Numbered from the stretch's first letter, positions 35,743 to 50,835 are shown. The stretch is 64,000 bases of DNA from Chrysomallon squamiferum (GCA_012295275.1 CM022665.1:16673476-16737475), one strand, 5' to 3'. Program-made: numbers and translations. Notes: a model not told the origin generated them from the sequence alone.

Positions 35743-38217
35743 AAAAAATTAGCTGTTTTTTAATTTTTAAGTTTTAATTATAATACGTTTCATATTTTAA
35801 TACTTGTTGTGACATCACAAGTAGAAATAATGGAATATTTACAATGTCTATTATACTTTATTATAACTATTATTATAGGCTGGCTTCTGTTAAATGAAGC
35901 AATAACTTAGAAATAATAGTAATATACATTATGTGATCAAAGGTGTGTTTTTTTTTTTTTTAGGCTTTGAACACACACATACACAGACATACATATGTTT
36001 ATTCATAACTGAATGAATATATTTATATTATAAAGTTCCTATTGTTTGGAAAACAGTTGAATATCATTAAACACACTCGTAAGTGTATATGGTTTCTTTA
36101 TGTATATTTTTGTATCTTTAATAGCATTTAAACTACAATTTCACATTTATTCTCTATCTGCATGATGTAAAGAAAAGTTAACCATAAAATCCCACGATTC
36201 ATAACCTTTATCAAAGACTCATTGACAAAAAAGTCCAACATTAAACATATATATTTTTTTATCGTCGTAAATGTATAATGTGCCAAGAATGCATTTTCAA
36301 ACGAAAACTTCACAATTTAGTTATTATGCTCATCTTAATTATTAGTTATTATTCTCTTATTATTCACATTTTAACACTATGTACCCGTGGCCACCCGGGA
36401 TAAAATGATAACCCTGAACGTGGATAATTCAATCTACATCGTTAATTTTGTCTTAGTATGGGCTCCATTACGGAACAGTTCGTGCGTAGCCGAAGCTGTT
36501 TGTTTTCAATCAGAGGTCATCTTTGAATCGTCGTAAATTCAACCCACACTGAGATGAGGAACATTTTAATCCCGTGTCGTCGAGGAAAAGTGTTTTATGG
36601 CTTTTATATTGCTGTAAAATTTGTTATTCAGTAGTCCACGTTCTTCTTTTATTTCTTGTTTGTTTGCTTTTTATGTGCATCCTCTCAAAAGTCATAGTAC
36701 TTTCAGGTATTGTTTCTTCAATTTGGTCACTAATTACTGTAAATTGTTCTCTGTTTTTCTTTTTCATCTTTTTCTTTTACCTTTCTATAAATATCCTAAT
36801 ATCTTTTGAAATATAAAATATAATTTAAAATTTAACGAGTAATTTGAAAGTACATTTGATTTTCTCTCTCTCTTATTTTATTAACTTTTTTGGTGACAAA
36901 TGATAAAAGGTTATCATGATTTTTGTAGGTCATAATAACTTTTCCTTTTTTTTTTACGTTTTTATAAAAAGAGAAACGCAATTAAAAATAATTATCATAT
37001 GGTCAAATTTTGGTCACTCTGTCTGGTCACTACATTCGAATGACCTTTCAAGGTGACAAGCAAACTCTACGAAGAGGACATCGATTAATTAAGTTTGGCT
37101 TACTTTGTCAGGAAAAAGACGTCATTAGTAATCCCCGGTGTCATACTTATTTGTGCCCATGACACATTAGTCTGAACCGGAAACTACCATGAGTTCATTT
37201 AGGCAATAGCCGTTTTTGAATGAATGAATGATAATAATCCTTAATTTATTCATCAACATCATGGTAATTTTAAAATAATAATATTAAATAATGATTGTGA
37301 TAATAAAAGGAAAAAGAATACGAAAAAAAAAAAAAAAAAAAAAGCATAAAAAACCCACAGAAAATGATTATCATTATAAAATATTTATTAATAAATAAAT
37401 AAACAAATAAGTAAATAAATAAATAAATGTTAATTAATTAACTAAAAATATAAATAAATAAGCATTCTCTTAATACCATTACATACTGCACCCTTTCTAT
37501 GCACATCCGGTGCAATAGTTTCCGCTAATGAATAGACTGTTTGAACAAACGAAGACAAAAATGTATGCGCATAAAATTTGCACTCACAGTAATCACGGAT
37601 GAAACAGAGACCGACTGATTTTCCTGTCACTTTGTTGTTCTGCTTGCCTGAATGTTTCCCCAAAACGAACAGGAAAACAGATATATAGACAGACGTACAG
37701 GTCATATGATATAAATATGTTTTTTGTTTGGTGATATGAAAAAAAAAAAAAAAAAAAAATTGTTTTATAATTTCCAAGTTATTTTCTATTATTTTGTTTA
37801 TCACAGTTTACAAATATCAAGCGACGGCACTTTTTTTGTAGTCGTTCTGAAGTTTCTTGTATTATTGTTCGATAAATGGAGCTATTAGTCAAATTGTCAA
37901 CGATGTACGTGATGACGTGAAAGGGTTCAAATTTTTGTTAGCAGTATTATTTTATTGTACTTACTTCGTTATTAGCCTAAAACAATAAAATAATAACCTG
38001 CAAGTGCTGATTTACTCGTTACGGCAGAGGTATACTTTAATACAAGGACTGGTAAACGGGACTTGTTTGCTTCAAAGCGACATCAGCATCAAACTACATG
38101 GATTTTCACAGAGAAAAAAACTTCATATAACTTGAATAGCTGTGGTCGATTACTTTCTGTGACTAAATTGTCACAAATACCAGCGTTCATATTTATTTTA
38201 TTATTATTATATATGCA

Positions 38218-38220
<3 letters not shown>

Positions 38221-38309
<89 letters not shown>
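38221..38309. repeat. (AG)n microsatellite
   Basis: About 89 bases of pure AG. Together with the array at 38769 it is the longest purine tract in the window. Confidence 0.95.
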
Positions 38310-38310
<1 letters not shown>

Positions 38311-38767
38311 TAATAAATGAATATATGATTCGATATTTTAACAAACGAACAAAAAAAGATAAGACTTCAAATAACATCTTACGTTTGATTACACAGGAAT
38401 TTCACATTACAAAAGGAAAAGAGTTACTGGTATTTAAAATTTTAAAACCCATAAAAAATTCAAATTGAATCTGAACCGAATTGCTGGTTTCGGTTATGTT
38501 GCTTATTCATTTTGATTTAATTATTTTGCTACATATCCGGTAGCATTTACACGACAACCGTGTGTTAAAGCAATTTTTTCCTTGTTCTCAACTGTCCGAC
38601 ACTTTATTTTTTTATTGTATTCTTGCTTAATGAATTATAATAGTTCTTCCTATATAACAATTATTTTCATGAACTAAAATTCTCAGACGTGCTGAGAATT
38701 AATCAAAACTATAACAGAATGGAAATATTTTTAAAATTCGATGCTAAACTCGAGTTACATTCAAAAT

Positions 38768-38877
<110 letters not shown>

Positions 38878-38942
38878 CTTGCTCAGAAATATTGCAAAGA
38901 TGGGCGTACTGTTTTTCTAGAGAGTTTTAAGCAGAGCCGAAA

Positions 38943-39145
38943 GACAAGTCAAATGCCTAATCTGATGACCTGTTTACCACGGAACTTTCAGTATCAGTAC
39001 CAACGACCACAGAGACAGACAGATAGACAGACTGACGGACAAGTCTAGTGGCTCACTGCTATATTGAATGATCTGTCGCCACAAAACTTTCTTCATCAGT
39101 ACCAACGACCACAGAGACAGACAGACAGAGAGACAAGTCAAATGA
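38943..39145. repeat. Tandem duplication of a 94-95-nt unit
   Basis: Units begin with gacaagtc at 38943, 39038 and 39132. The first two share aactttc, atcagtaccaacgaccacag and a (CAGA)n run; the third is partial. Confidence 0.75.
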
Positions 39146-39456
39146 CTTTAACGGAACTTAAACTGGATGTACTTTTTGCCAAAAACCTTCCTTGAAATGA
39201 TTTATTATGAACCATCTTGACAGACATTTCGCGAAGATTGACAATGTACGTGTTTATTACCATAAATATGTTTCGTATCATGATGAATAACTAAATTGAA
39301 ATGTGGAAGAACAGGAAAAAATATTTTTCTCTTTCATCATTTGTCACAGCAATAAATCTAGAATAGAGACATTTGACCAGAAACTGTGGTGTGGCAACCT
39401 TAAGTTTGATGACAGTTTGAAAAAAAAAAAAAACCCACTAAAACCTGCAAAAGCAA

Positions 39457-39458
<2 letters not shown>

Positions 39459-39503
<45 letters not shown>

Positions 39504-39504
39504 A
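39459..39504. repeat. (AAAT)n microsatellite
   Basis: About 11 AAAT units. Confidence 0.9.
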
Positions 39505-39599
39505 TATATAAATATATAAAAAAATTGAACCCATAACAGAAATGGGGGAAGAATAATAATAAGAAAAAAGATGTTAAGTACAGAAAGAATTAAATGAAA

Positions 39600-39649
39600 T
39601 CATTTACACACACATACACACAAACACACACATATATACGCATACGCAT

Positions 39650-39689
<40 letters not shown>

Positions 39690-39712
39690 ACACTCACACA
39701 CACACACACACC
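39600..39712. repeat. (CA)n-rich tract
   Basis: Interrupted CA repeats, pure for about 30 bases near 39655. Confidence 0.85.
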
Positions 39713-42700
39713 TGATAATAAATCTGAGCTTGGAAAATAACATATCCACTGCTGTAATGAAGAAGACTTAATGAAACACCGGTGGATTTTTCTCTCACCT
39801 GTACTAAAGTTATTTTGAAATATTATTAAAGAAATATCCATCGACTGATTTAATTTGTAATTGGCGAATTCTTCCTACAGTAATTATTTGCATACTAGAT
39901 AATCAGAGCCATAGATCGGACATATAATAACCGTTAATATTAGAATGTGTTGAGATTGCGTTAAACCAGTGTTCCTTTATTCATTCATAATTGGTGTTCA
40001 ACATCCAGAACGAACTTACAGATAACGCATAGCGAACCCAACCCAAGGAATAACTATCATATTTAATCCCATAAAGAGAATTCTGTATCCAGTGTTTGAC
40101 AGTTGAGAAACAACATACACAAAAGGCTCTTAAGGGTAACCACATATTGTGAAAGTGGCGTACATTTGAATTAATCAAAAGAACGTAACGAGCGAATTGC
40201 TAGTTCAACTATCCGATGTACGTCACTATCTGACAGGTTGACTGATAATAAGAACAGACATTATTTAAAGACAAACAATTAAGAATAGAGCAGATACTCA
40301 AATTATATACCTCTTCACTGTTGGCTATTATCAAACACCATTCTTTAATAAAAAGGCGTTAATACTTTTATCCGAAGATCTAACTTTGTTAAGACTCTGA
40401 AATGTGTATTTGAGTTTCATACTTCTATTAATGTTCCCTTTGATTTAATCCTGGATTATAACAGTTTCACGAACTGCTTCTCTCTCCAGGTTCTCGTATC
40501 TTAAACACACATACTCACAAACACACACAAACAGAAAAAAACATATACATACATACACATACACACACAACATATACACACAAGCACAAACACAAACACA
40601 TACATCCAAACCTACACACACACACGCAAAAACAGAAACACGTGCATATATATTATACGCACATACAAATACTCGAAATAAAGATACATTCTTTCAGTAT
40701 AAAACACGGAAACACGAGCATATGCATATGCTTCTCGTACAGGCAGAGTTAGTGAACCTTTTTGAAACGTGTAAACATCATTTCAACAAAAATACGTCCA
40801 CCACAGTCCACAAGCTTTTCTACAAAAGACAGTGTTAATATGTCAGATGGTTAGTTAGAGAAATACGTTAGCCGTAATTAGGAGTTGTTGGCCATTCTGT
40901 ATGGGTGTGTGTGATATGTGTGTGTAATATGTAGATATGTAGATTATGTATGTATGTATGTATGTATGCATGAATGCATGTATGCATGTATCCGTCCTAT
41001 TTTTTGAAGCGTTGTCCATGTTTTTGACATGCTTCCATCAATGAACGGTATACGCAAGCCTGGCGTTGCCGTTACCTTCACGAGACAGATACACAGTGCT
41101 TCCACAATTACGTAATTTTTCCGTGACAGATTAAAAATGTTACTGCTTTAAGTTTATCACGTGAACTGCACGATTACATCAATATAGTGAGAAGTTTGGA
41201 GTAATTTAATTTTGACCGCGAACTCTTTAACTTACGTCTGCCGCCCGCGGCTTAATGATATCATAAAAACGAGCGTCACCCAAAGCGAGGCCAGAGTGAA
41301 ATTGACAGCGAAGTAAGCAAGACGTTCTGCGCACTCTTGATTTATTAACAATAATTTTATTAGGATACCGTACATGATGGCAAAGGTAAGAGAGATTATT
41401 ATTATTATTATTATTATTATTATCATCATCATCATTAATATATTTATTAACTATATGTATTATTTATTTTTCGTAAATATGTCCAGCGTATATTGACAAT
41501 TTTGTTTTTTCAGTTTTATGAAAATTCAAACTGAAAATTTAATTTTTTTCTGTTAAAAATTTAAAATGGCTTTTACTTTTTAACCAGTTACAAAATATCA
41601 ATTATAATTACGTTTTTCACAGAGAAAATATTAATATTCAGATTATTTTATGTGTCAAAGATAAATGTAATAAATATAACTTAAAACTATCGACACTTCT
41701 AAATGCATTGCACATATAATAATAATTCATTAAAAATATTTTAAAAATTATTCATTTCGCCCTCGTTTTCGTTCTAGCGCTTTTATTTTATTATTATATT
41801 TTGAGAAAGGCACTTCTAATTTCATTTTCATTAACCAACATAATTAATACATAATTATATTTACACAAGCTGTAATTTTTTTCATTATTATTATTATTCC
41901 GTTCTAGTTTTAGAAACTTACCCTGTGGGGAACAGAAGTAGCTATAAATACAACATAAAAACATTATCGAAGAAAAAAAAAAAAGAAACAATTTAAAAAA
42001 AAAAAAAAAAAATTTCACCCCTCAGGGCAAAATTATCGAAGTATAAAAATCCGATATTAAAAATTAACATGTAATAATACAGGATTAGTTTACGAAGCTA
42101 CGATATTTAATATAGATAAGTAAAACAGTAATATTATAAAATATAACTAGTTAATAACTAGTGTATCAGTAATATAAATAGTTGATATAGATATGTGAAA
42201 CTAGAATATCAGTAATATAACTAGTTAATACAGATACATAAAACAAATTGAAACAAACTGAAAAAAAAAAAAGAAAAAAAAAAGGTAGTCCATATAATAA
42301 TAGAGTAGTAATAATAATAATAATATATTAAATTTTCTTTTCTTAATTATTATTCAGCCGATACACAAGAATTTAGCCAATAATAATAACAATGCATTTT
42401 TATGAATAATATTGAAGTTATTTAGATTGTTCGATTCACTGTTCCTCTTCTTAATGTTAATATTGTTAATAATAATCTATGAACATTTTAAAAATGAATT
42501 TTTCTCAATTTATAAAATCATTCTTAGACGCCATCTGTTCGGTCTTTTGAAATTCGTCTCTCTACACAGAAAGAACTGTTACAAATCATTAACGGAAGGA
42601 TATTTTCTTGAATGCAGTTATTTAACGGATTAACGAAAATATGTTAGACGTAAGCAAGAATAAAAAAACAATAAAGTGTCAGACAGTTTAGAACAAGGTA

Positions 42701-44145
42701 AAAATTGCTTTAACACAGGATTGTCGTGTAACTCATACCGAATATCTAGCAAAATAATTAAACGAAAAGGACGATGATGATGATATAAATTGTACATACA
42801 TACATACATATATATATATATATATGTATGTATGTATGTATATATATGAATACAACAGAAATCATAAATATCATCAAATAATATAAAATTATTAAAGTAA
42901 AAAAAAAAACACCTTGTACTAAAATTGTTATACTTTCTGATAATTTACTAATAATTTATATCATCATTTTTATATAGATAGATAGGTAGACAGATATGTA
43001 GATATGTAGGTAGATTCATAGATAGATAGACAGATATAGATATAATTGAACACGATATAACAGTATTATATTCTCAAATACTGGACAAATTAAAGTACAG
43101 TCAATTAATTAAATATTTATTTACCGCTGTAACGTACTGGTTAAAACATATCCTTAATAAATATCAGCACCATGCTGTTTATCATCACCACTGGTTTGTT
43201 TCTTTTGCGTCAGAAAATAAAATAACAAGGTCAGAGACCGTCCATATCATCTATTATCTTTACCTCGACTTCAGAACAAAGATATGAGATATGTTTCTGG
43301 AACTTTAAGACATTTTAAGACATTACTCAATATATGCAATAAGCTTTTTCAGCAACTGCATGGTTGGAAATCTAAAGTTCAATTCTATAATAATTTTGAT
43401 TTATATATATGTGCACACACTTATATTAAATTTATCATTGTTTTTAGTAGTAGAAAACTAATATAAACTATCTATATTATACTAAAATTAATTATCTGCA
43501 TAATAAAAATAAATATTTGTTAGAGATCGGTGTAGTAATATGTAATATTCTAGATATTATACACTGTTAACGAAATTACGGTTCAATTATTTTTGTTGCC
43601 TGCTGACTTCAAAAGACTGAAAGCTTATTAGGAAAATGTCATATTTGCAGTAGAGTAACAAATAATGAATATTTAATATATATATATATTATCATTCGCA
43701 GATCCAGGGTTTCTTAAAGGGCTCTACCAATCCTCTCTGTCTATTGTTTATATAATAAATCGCACTGAATGCGAATGAAATATTATGCGACCAAGAAGGG
43801 ATGAACACACTAGTGCAGAATGTAATACCATTTATCAGTTTCAAGATATAAATTCTGTATTCAGTTTCTATGTTACATTTGTTTGTTTTTTTCCATTTAA
43901 AATTACGAAATTTTACTTAAATAGAGAATAAATGTATTTTTTTTTTTTTTTTTTAAATGCACGTTTAGGATATTACAGAACATGAGACTAGTTCAAAGTG
44001 ATTTATTTCTTTATTTTTATTTTAATTTTATTTTATATATTTTTTTAATGATAACAAATCGTTTCTTCTTCTTCTTCCTCTTCTTCTTTATTATTTATTA
44101 ATTCATTTATTTTGTTTTTGTTTGTTTATTTCAAGCACAGTTAAT

Positions 44146-44519
44146 CAGGAATGGTTTAGATTTTAACAATGGTTTAGCGTATGACTGTGATTTAGAGTAT
44201 GACAATGATATACAGTATGACAGTGGTTTACAGCATGACAGTGGAGTAACGTATGACAATGGTGTAATGTATGATAATGGTTTACAGCATGTCACTGGTA
44301 TGGGATATGACAATGATATTTAGCATGACAGTGGTATACAGTATGACAATAGTTTACAATATGACAGCAGTATACAGTATGACAATAGTTTACAATATGA
44401 CAGTGGTATAACGTATGACAGTGGTTTACAGTGTGACAAAGATATACAGTTTGATAATGGTTTACAGTATGACAGTGGTATAGAATATGACAGTGATATA
44501 CAGTATGACATTATATATA
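44146..44519. repeat. 18-nt minisatellite, about 20 copies
   Basis: Unit TATGACAGTGGTTTACAG with substitutions at a few positions in each copy. Because 18 is a multiple of 3, the minus strand reads as a hexapeptide repeat (LSYCKP and variants) broken by one stop near 44317. Confidence 0.92.
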
Positions 44520-44599
44520 AACTAATCCTACCCAAATAAAATCAACAGCCTAATGCTTCCTTTACACGTGTCCAACCCTAACGAGACAATCCCAGCTCA

Positions 44600-44615
44600 T
44601 TCAGTCGCGACTGAA
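44600..44615. promoter_or_regulatory. 16-bp perfect palindrome
   Basis: TTCAGTCGCGACTGAA in a GC-richer patch, followed by TATAAAA at about 44637 and a full CRE (TGACGTCA, 44647-44654). It looks promoter-like, but no gene was recognised downstream. Confidence 0.35.
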
Positions 44616-44830
44616 ACGAGGCCAATAAGAGTCGCAATATAAAATATGACGTCATTTGATATCAAGCTTTCAACAATTTTGGTTCCTCTCCCGTCATACT
44701 TTTATGTATGTTACTATGAATGTGTACGGTTTCGGTGTGAAACTTTTCTTTTTCATTTCACCTCGAGGGAAAAACAAACTGACCCACTCTACATGACTAA
44801 TATGTGTATAATTCATACCGCGGCTGTCAG

Positions 44831-44846
44831 TGCGCGTAAACGCGCA
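44831..44846. repeat. Inverted repeat TGCGCGT-AA-ACGCGCA
   Basis: Perfect 7-bp arms around AA, unusually GC-rich for this region. Confidence 0.5.
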
Positions 44847-45008
44847 GTAGTGTGCCTTGTCATCTCATGAACGTAAATTAGCGCAACTGTTCTGGAAACA
44901 AACGAGGTAAAATACAGACACTGAAAAACTTTACAAAAACATGAAGGTATCCAATTTTTACCTCAATGCAGGTTCTGGTAAAGCGTTTACCAGTATGTGC
45001 ACGCGTGC

Positions 45009-45010
<2 letters not shown>

Positions 45011-45047
<37 letters not shown>

Positions 45048-45048
45048 T

Positions 45049-45123
<75 letters not shown>
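45011..45123. repeat. (GT)n followed by (GA)n microsatellite
   Basis: About 30 bases of GT, a short spacer, then about 70 bases of GA. Confidence 0.9.
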
Positions 45124-45128
<5 letters not shown>

Positions 45129-45595
45129 CAGAGAGAGACCGTAAAGTATAACTACTCAGATAATTTCTGTTAACTAATGTACATTCTGTTCGATTCGGAT
45201 GCGCTCTGTTAGGTTTCCTCTTGTGCTGCTTTTTTCAGAGGCACATATTTTATGTAACTATTTTAGTGTATTAACGGTGAAATGGGGCCTTTTTTCACAA
45301 AACTCTGGCAATCTCCATTTAGCACGCACTGCGATACTGCTATAGTGAGGGACCTGTCAGTAAGATCCATGATCTGTTAAATAATCCCTTCCCTAACTGA
45401 TTATCTGCACAGATAGAGTGATATCGTAAGTGATAGCGAAACAATATAAAAGGATCTAAATATACAAAATATATATATATATATATATATAAAGATTTCA
45501 AAATAATAATAATTAAAATAAAATAAAATAATAGTAAGAAACAATAAATAAATAAATAAATACGACGTCGTTGTACTGCATTATTTTTTAATAAT

Positions 45596-45639
<44 letters not shown>

Positions 45640-48600
45640 TGAATTTGTATTATTTTCTATTTCACATTTAGTGCGACATTTTATATATAGCATATCACAT
45701 CGTTCTTTTTCGCTTAGTAACTGCTTTGTTTTGTTTTTCCGTTCCGTTCTATTCTGTATTCTGCACTAGTGTATCATATCTTATCATATCATATTATATT
45801 ATCATTATACTATATTATTTTTATATTATATTATATCATATTACATTATGTTACATTACCTTGCAAGTGTTATGATGAAGGAATTAACGCTTAACAATAC
45901 CGCTGGTATAAGAAAGTATCGGCGTTAAAAAAACAAACAACGACAGTATGTTGCAGTATACCTGTATTGTATTTATTATTACTATCTTCAACATCAGCAT
46001 GATTATAAACATTCTTTGGGCCATGGTTAATATATTGTCAATATCTGGACAAATAAGTAAAATACATCACTGGATTTATTTTTGTCCATATCACATAGTT
46101 GATCGGTATCTACAGAATGAAGTATGATGTGTGTGTACAGCTTCGTGACTGTGCAAAAATGATATCTGTAAATTTGATCACGACTGTTGTAATGTATAAA
46201 AGTGTCGGCGATCTCAATCCACATACAGCTAACTTTTTCTTTTTCTACTGTTAGTATTATCCTACGTTATTTCGTTTCTCTGCGGTTATTCTGCTTTTGC
46301 TTTTATTTATTTATTTATTTATTTTTTTATTTATTTTTATATTTATTTTTTATTTTCAATATCTATTTACTGAAATGGTCGATTCAGAATGGTAAACGTT
46401 ATTATTATTATAATTTTTTTTATTTATTTTACTTTATTTAATTTATTTATTTATGTCTTTTGCTACGGTGTTGATGTTATTTAATTAGTTATGACAGTTT
46501 TAATTTTAATCGTTGATGTTAGATTTAAATGTGTTCTCTTTCTCCATTTCTCCAGTGCCAGTAAATAACTCTCTCTCTCTTTTTTCTTTCTTTATTTTTT
46601 GTCTCTCTCTTTTTTCAGTCTATTTCTCAGTCGATCGCAAACAAATAGGGTTTATTAATCTTTTGAATATAATTATGTTATTATTATTATTATTACTATT
46701 TTATTGTTATTATTATTATGTTCTTGATGTTATTGTTGTTGTTGTTAATTTTTGAACATACATTCCTATATAAAAGAAAACGAATACTGTAATTACCTTG
46801 TGGGTGTAACCGTAAAAAGAAAGATTTGAAACTAACACTGCAAACAGATCGACTACCTCTGCTCGTTAAACTGTCCTACAGTTTGTACACATAAATCACT
46901 GGGACATGGGGGACATTTTTTTTAACTTAACAACTGCCAAAAAACAAACTTTTTATGCCTCCGAAACATTACAAGTATGTTATTTAAAAATAGAGATAAA
47001 CATCGCATGCTTCTAGCATTTATTTACATCTACTACGCCGAAAGTCAATCAAAAACCTTTTAATAAAACCTAGCCATCGCCCACCCTCATGACAATTTCT
47101 TGGTTCTGCATTCGGATTTTTTCGGCGTTTTCGCGGAAAGATACGAGTTCTTGCGAGTGTGATTTTCAATGTCTTTTCAGTATAAAGGTCGAGGCATTAT
47201 ACCAGGAATTTTAAAATTATTACTAATGTTGTTGTTGTTATTATTATTATTATTATTATTTAATTCATTATTATTATTGAAATTTATTATTCATTAATTA
47301 ATGTCAAACAAATTTATATGTTTTTTCTTTCTTTCTTTTTTCTTTTTTTATATATATTTTTTTATGACCTGCAGCATTATTGAAATTTTAAAATGCTTTT
47401 AACATGTAACGATTATTGTCAGAAATCATTAAACCGCCTGGAGCTAAAATAAATATGTTGTTGATGAGCTAACTATAGAATGGAATGTTCGATATGTTAA
47501 AGCAATGCGAAAAATCACACCCAGGAAATGACAAAAATAAAGCACTGATCACCGCAAAGTGGACAATAAAGTTAAATAATATATATATATATATATATAT
47601 AGTATTAAGGAAATGTCACAAATGATATACAGTGGGTGTGAAAATTTGCTTCTGACACAGCACGATGCAACACAGGTGCAATCTTTTGTTGTACATGTAT
47701 GGAATTGCTGTGTCATTCTGTAATTTACAGTACACTTGTGTATGTTCTCCATTGGTTTTAATGTATATTTGTAATTGTTATATCATTTTACTGTTTGGGT
47801 ATGTTAGTTGTTATATTGTCATCTTACTGTTTGATGTATGTTCCTCTGTTAGTGTTGGTATATATATAACTCATATCATTTTACTGTTTGGGTGTCTTAT
47901 TCTTGGTATATATCTATTTATAACAGTACATCGTTTTACTGTTTTGTGCTTGTTCATCTTGGTATATATCTATACCTATCATTGTCACATCATTTTACTG
48001 ACTGATCTTACATCAGTTTATAATGATAACTATTTGTTTACTCTCATATATTTTTCAGTGCCTTCTTCTCTGTTGGTCTGCATTTTTGTCTGTCTGTCCA
48101 TCTAAATAATTATGTGTTTTTCTGTCTCTACCGTTTCGTGTATAGTTTAACATATTCATCGTGAGATATCTCTCTCTCTGTGTCTTTATTTATGTATATA
48201 TGCAACTCTTTCATGTCACTGTATATTTATACATAATTTATTAAAAGGAGTATGCTGTCTTCGCTTTTAATGATAATATAATAATTCGCTTTTAATAACA
48301 ACAATAATAATAATATAAAAGAGCAAACCTGTATTTATGTATGAAGGTATGGGTAATGAATATATGTACATAAAAATGGTGTATGTGTGAATGCATATGT
48401 TTGTATGGACTCTAATTCTTCTCTGATAACGTCTTTAATAACTATAAAGTAGTTTACAGACAGGAAAATTATTATAATCGCTATTAATACATCTTTGATG
48501 CAGAATGACTCTAATGGGAAATAATAAGTGCCAAGTGAGGCAAAGATCCGTTATTCTTTATCCAAGTACTTTACACCACTTCCAGTAATGTTTTCTGCTT

Positions 48601-49156
48601 TTTTTAAATGCTTTTAAATGAACCGAGTACTTAACGTTCTATATAAATTCCGGATGTACGAAAAAAAAAAAAAAAAAAAAAAAAAATAGTAATAATAAAT
48701 AAATAAGTTATATGTTAACGTGTTCCACTCTATTTCACATCAAATAAAATAAAGAGAGATAATTTCACTAACAGGTAACTGTACTAGTATGTCATTTGGT
48801 TTCAAAATTTCATTCATAATTCTCAAATAAAACTTTAATGGATGGTTCGCATGATGAACACGGTGTATGACTTTACGAAGAAACACGACTCTCAGCGTGC
48901 TTTTAAAACCTCCCATTTTTTTTTTTTTTTTTTTTCATTAATGTACATAAATGTTGTTGTTTTTTTAACATAGTAAGTTCCATTCATAACTTACAACCAA
49001 TGTAGCCGCAGGTTGCGGAAGCCCATTCGTGGTTGAGCTGTTGTGGATTATGTTCTTATTACTAACTCTGATTGGCTGACAAATAAGATATCGTTTTCAA
49101 CGTGAACGCCCGCAATTGGTATGTTTTAAATCCCTCCATTACTTTGCGTCAAACAT

Positions 49157-49174
49157 CCAATATTCGCTATAAAA
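49157..49174 (+). promoter_or_regulatory. CCAAT and TATAAAA pair, candidate promoter
   Basis: CCAAT at 49157 and TATAAAA at 49168, with another CCAAT-type box (ATTGG) about 100 bases upstream. This could be the promoter of the secreted protein at 50836; the link is inferred. Confidence 0.3.
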
Positions 49175-50835
49175 ACTCATGCGTTTTTGGTAATGTTTTA
49201 AACTATTTTGTTAACGCATTACAATCTCAGCTGTGGTTGACTTATTTAAATTAAAGCTAAAGATTTTCTTCCGAAATGTCTGTAATAATAAATTTCCTTG
49301 AACTAGACTAGTTGGTGATCTGTTGGTTGTAGCTAATGTCAAACTGAAAAGGTCTGCTGTTTGTCTTGATCTTTTCCCTAATATTAATATTCAATAAGAT
49401 AAAGCGTAAACAAAAACAAAATTGTCATCTAAGAATCTCCGATGACTTGTTATATACTTAATTATTTGAAAAGATGGTAACAAATAAAAGCGGCCACTTT
49501 GAACATAATACCAACAATGTCAGCGCTATCTATTAATACGATTACAAGTATTTTTTAATATGAAACATATATATATATATATATCAAACAAAAGTTAAAC
49601 CATCACACACACCTTTTAACAGGAAGAAAATAAGATCAGTATCGTGGTTGAATTCAAAGTTATTATTTGTAAATTGTAAAGAAAATTAATAATACTATTT
49701 AATATTGTGATAAATTTAATGATATCATTTACACTTCTTTTCTCATTCAGCCGTAATTGTAATACGAGATTACGAGTTATCATTATAAAAGTGCCTAAAG
49801 GTTAGCTTTACTTGTCTCAGTAATCCGAGATAATCTTGCCGCATTGTTATTCTAGCTATATAATGTCTTACAGCGATTTAATGTATTACAAATTGTATGT
49901 GCAAACATCCAGTAATTCCATGTATTATACATTACATACATGTAGCGTTATAGCCGCTGGCCAAAAAGAGTAGACGCGGGTGACGACAGCAGCTTTTATA
50001 TCTCGTATATTATTATTATACAAGAAAACGTACGACTGACACCCAATAACCTTCATTATTAAAATATTTCTAGTTGTCGTTAAACATTAATTCACTTAAT
50101 TTCATTCCCCATGAGCTCGTTGGAAAGATCTTAAGAGTAAAGCTGTGAGTTAGCAGGCATGCATTGTGGTCAGACCCGTAAAATGCTCTTTTGTCATTAA
50201 TGGAGGTGGCGATTGTCACACAACCACTAAAGATTAAATCGTTTCTAAACTGACCGTTAGAGATTAATGTTACTAGAATCCCTGGGTGGGATTTGCTTGA
50301 CCATTAAAGGGCGGCATTTCTGGATAAAGCGTCTCTATGGTACGTGACGATGGGATTCAGTTTGTTATGAAGGTAGTCGATCATAAAATGGACATGATAA
50401 TACATTACTTCGCAATATCACTTGGCCTCAACTGTTTCCGTAATCCTTTCCGATAAAAGTATTTTTCCCAAACCGATTACCAGTCACTTGAAGGAATCTC
50501 GATGCTCTGCTGGATTTCTGTTTTATCATTGTCCAGTTAATCCTAATGAAATTCCATGCATTTAAAATCAAATAGATTAAAATTCCATCGTTAATGCGTG
50601 TCCGTTTGATAACTATTGATATTTCACATTGTTTTTTATGCGTCTTTAAAAGTGTAAAAATAAAAATAAATGTGTTTTCATTATCAAATAAGCAGTTTCC
50701 AGAAAGAGTTCTTTTGTTGTTGTTGTTATTATTATTATTATTATTATTATTTAACAAAATAAAATATAATACAATTTAATTACTTTCTTTCTTTCATTTT
50801 TTTATTTTTATTTAAATATTTATTTATTTATTTAG

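Noticed and set aside
37442-37804. Minus-strand 120-codon ORF
   Set aside because: It includes a poly-Phe run from poly-A, has no recognisable motif and no supporting splice sites.
44131-44535. Minus-strand hexapeptide-repeat ORFs as a gene
   Set aside because: The 18-nt period alone keeps the frame open; there is a stop in the middle, no signal and no splice partners.
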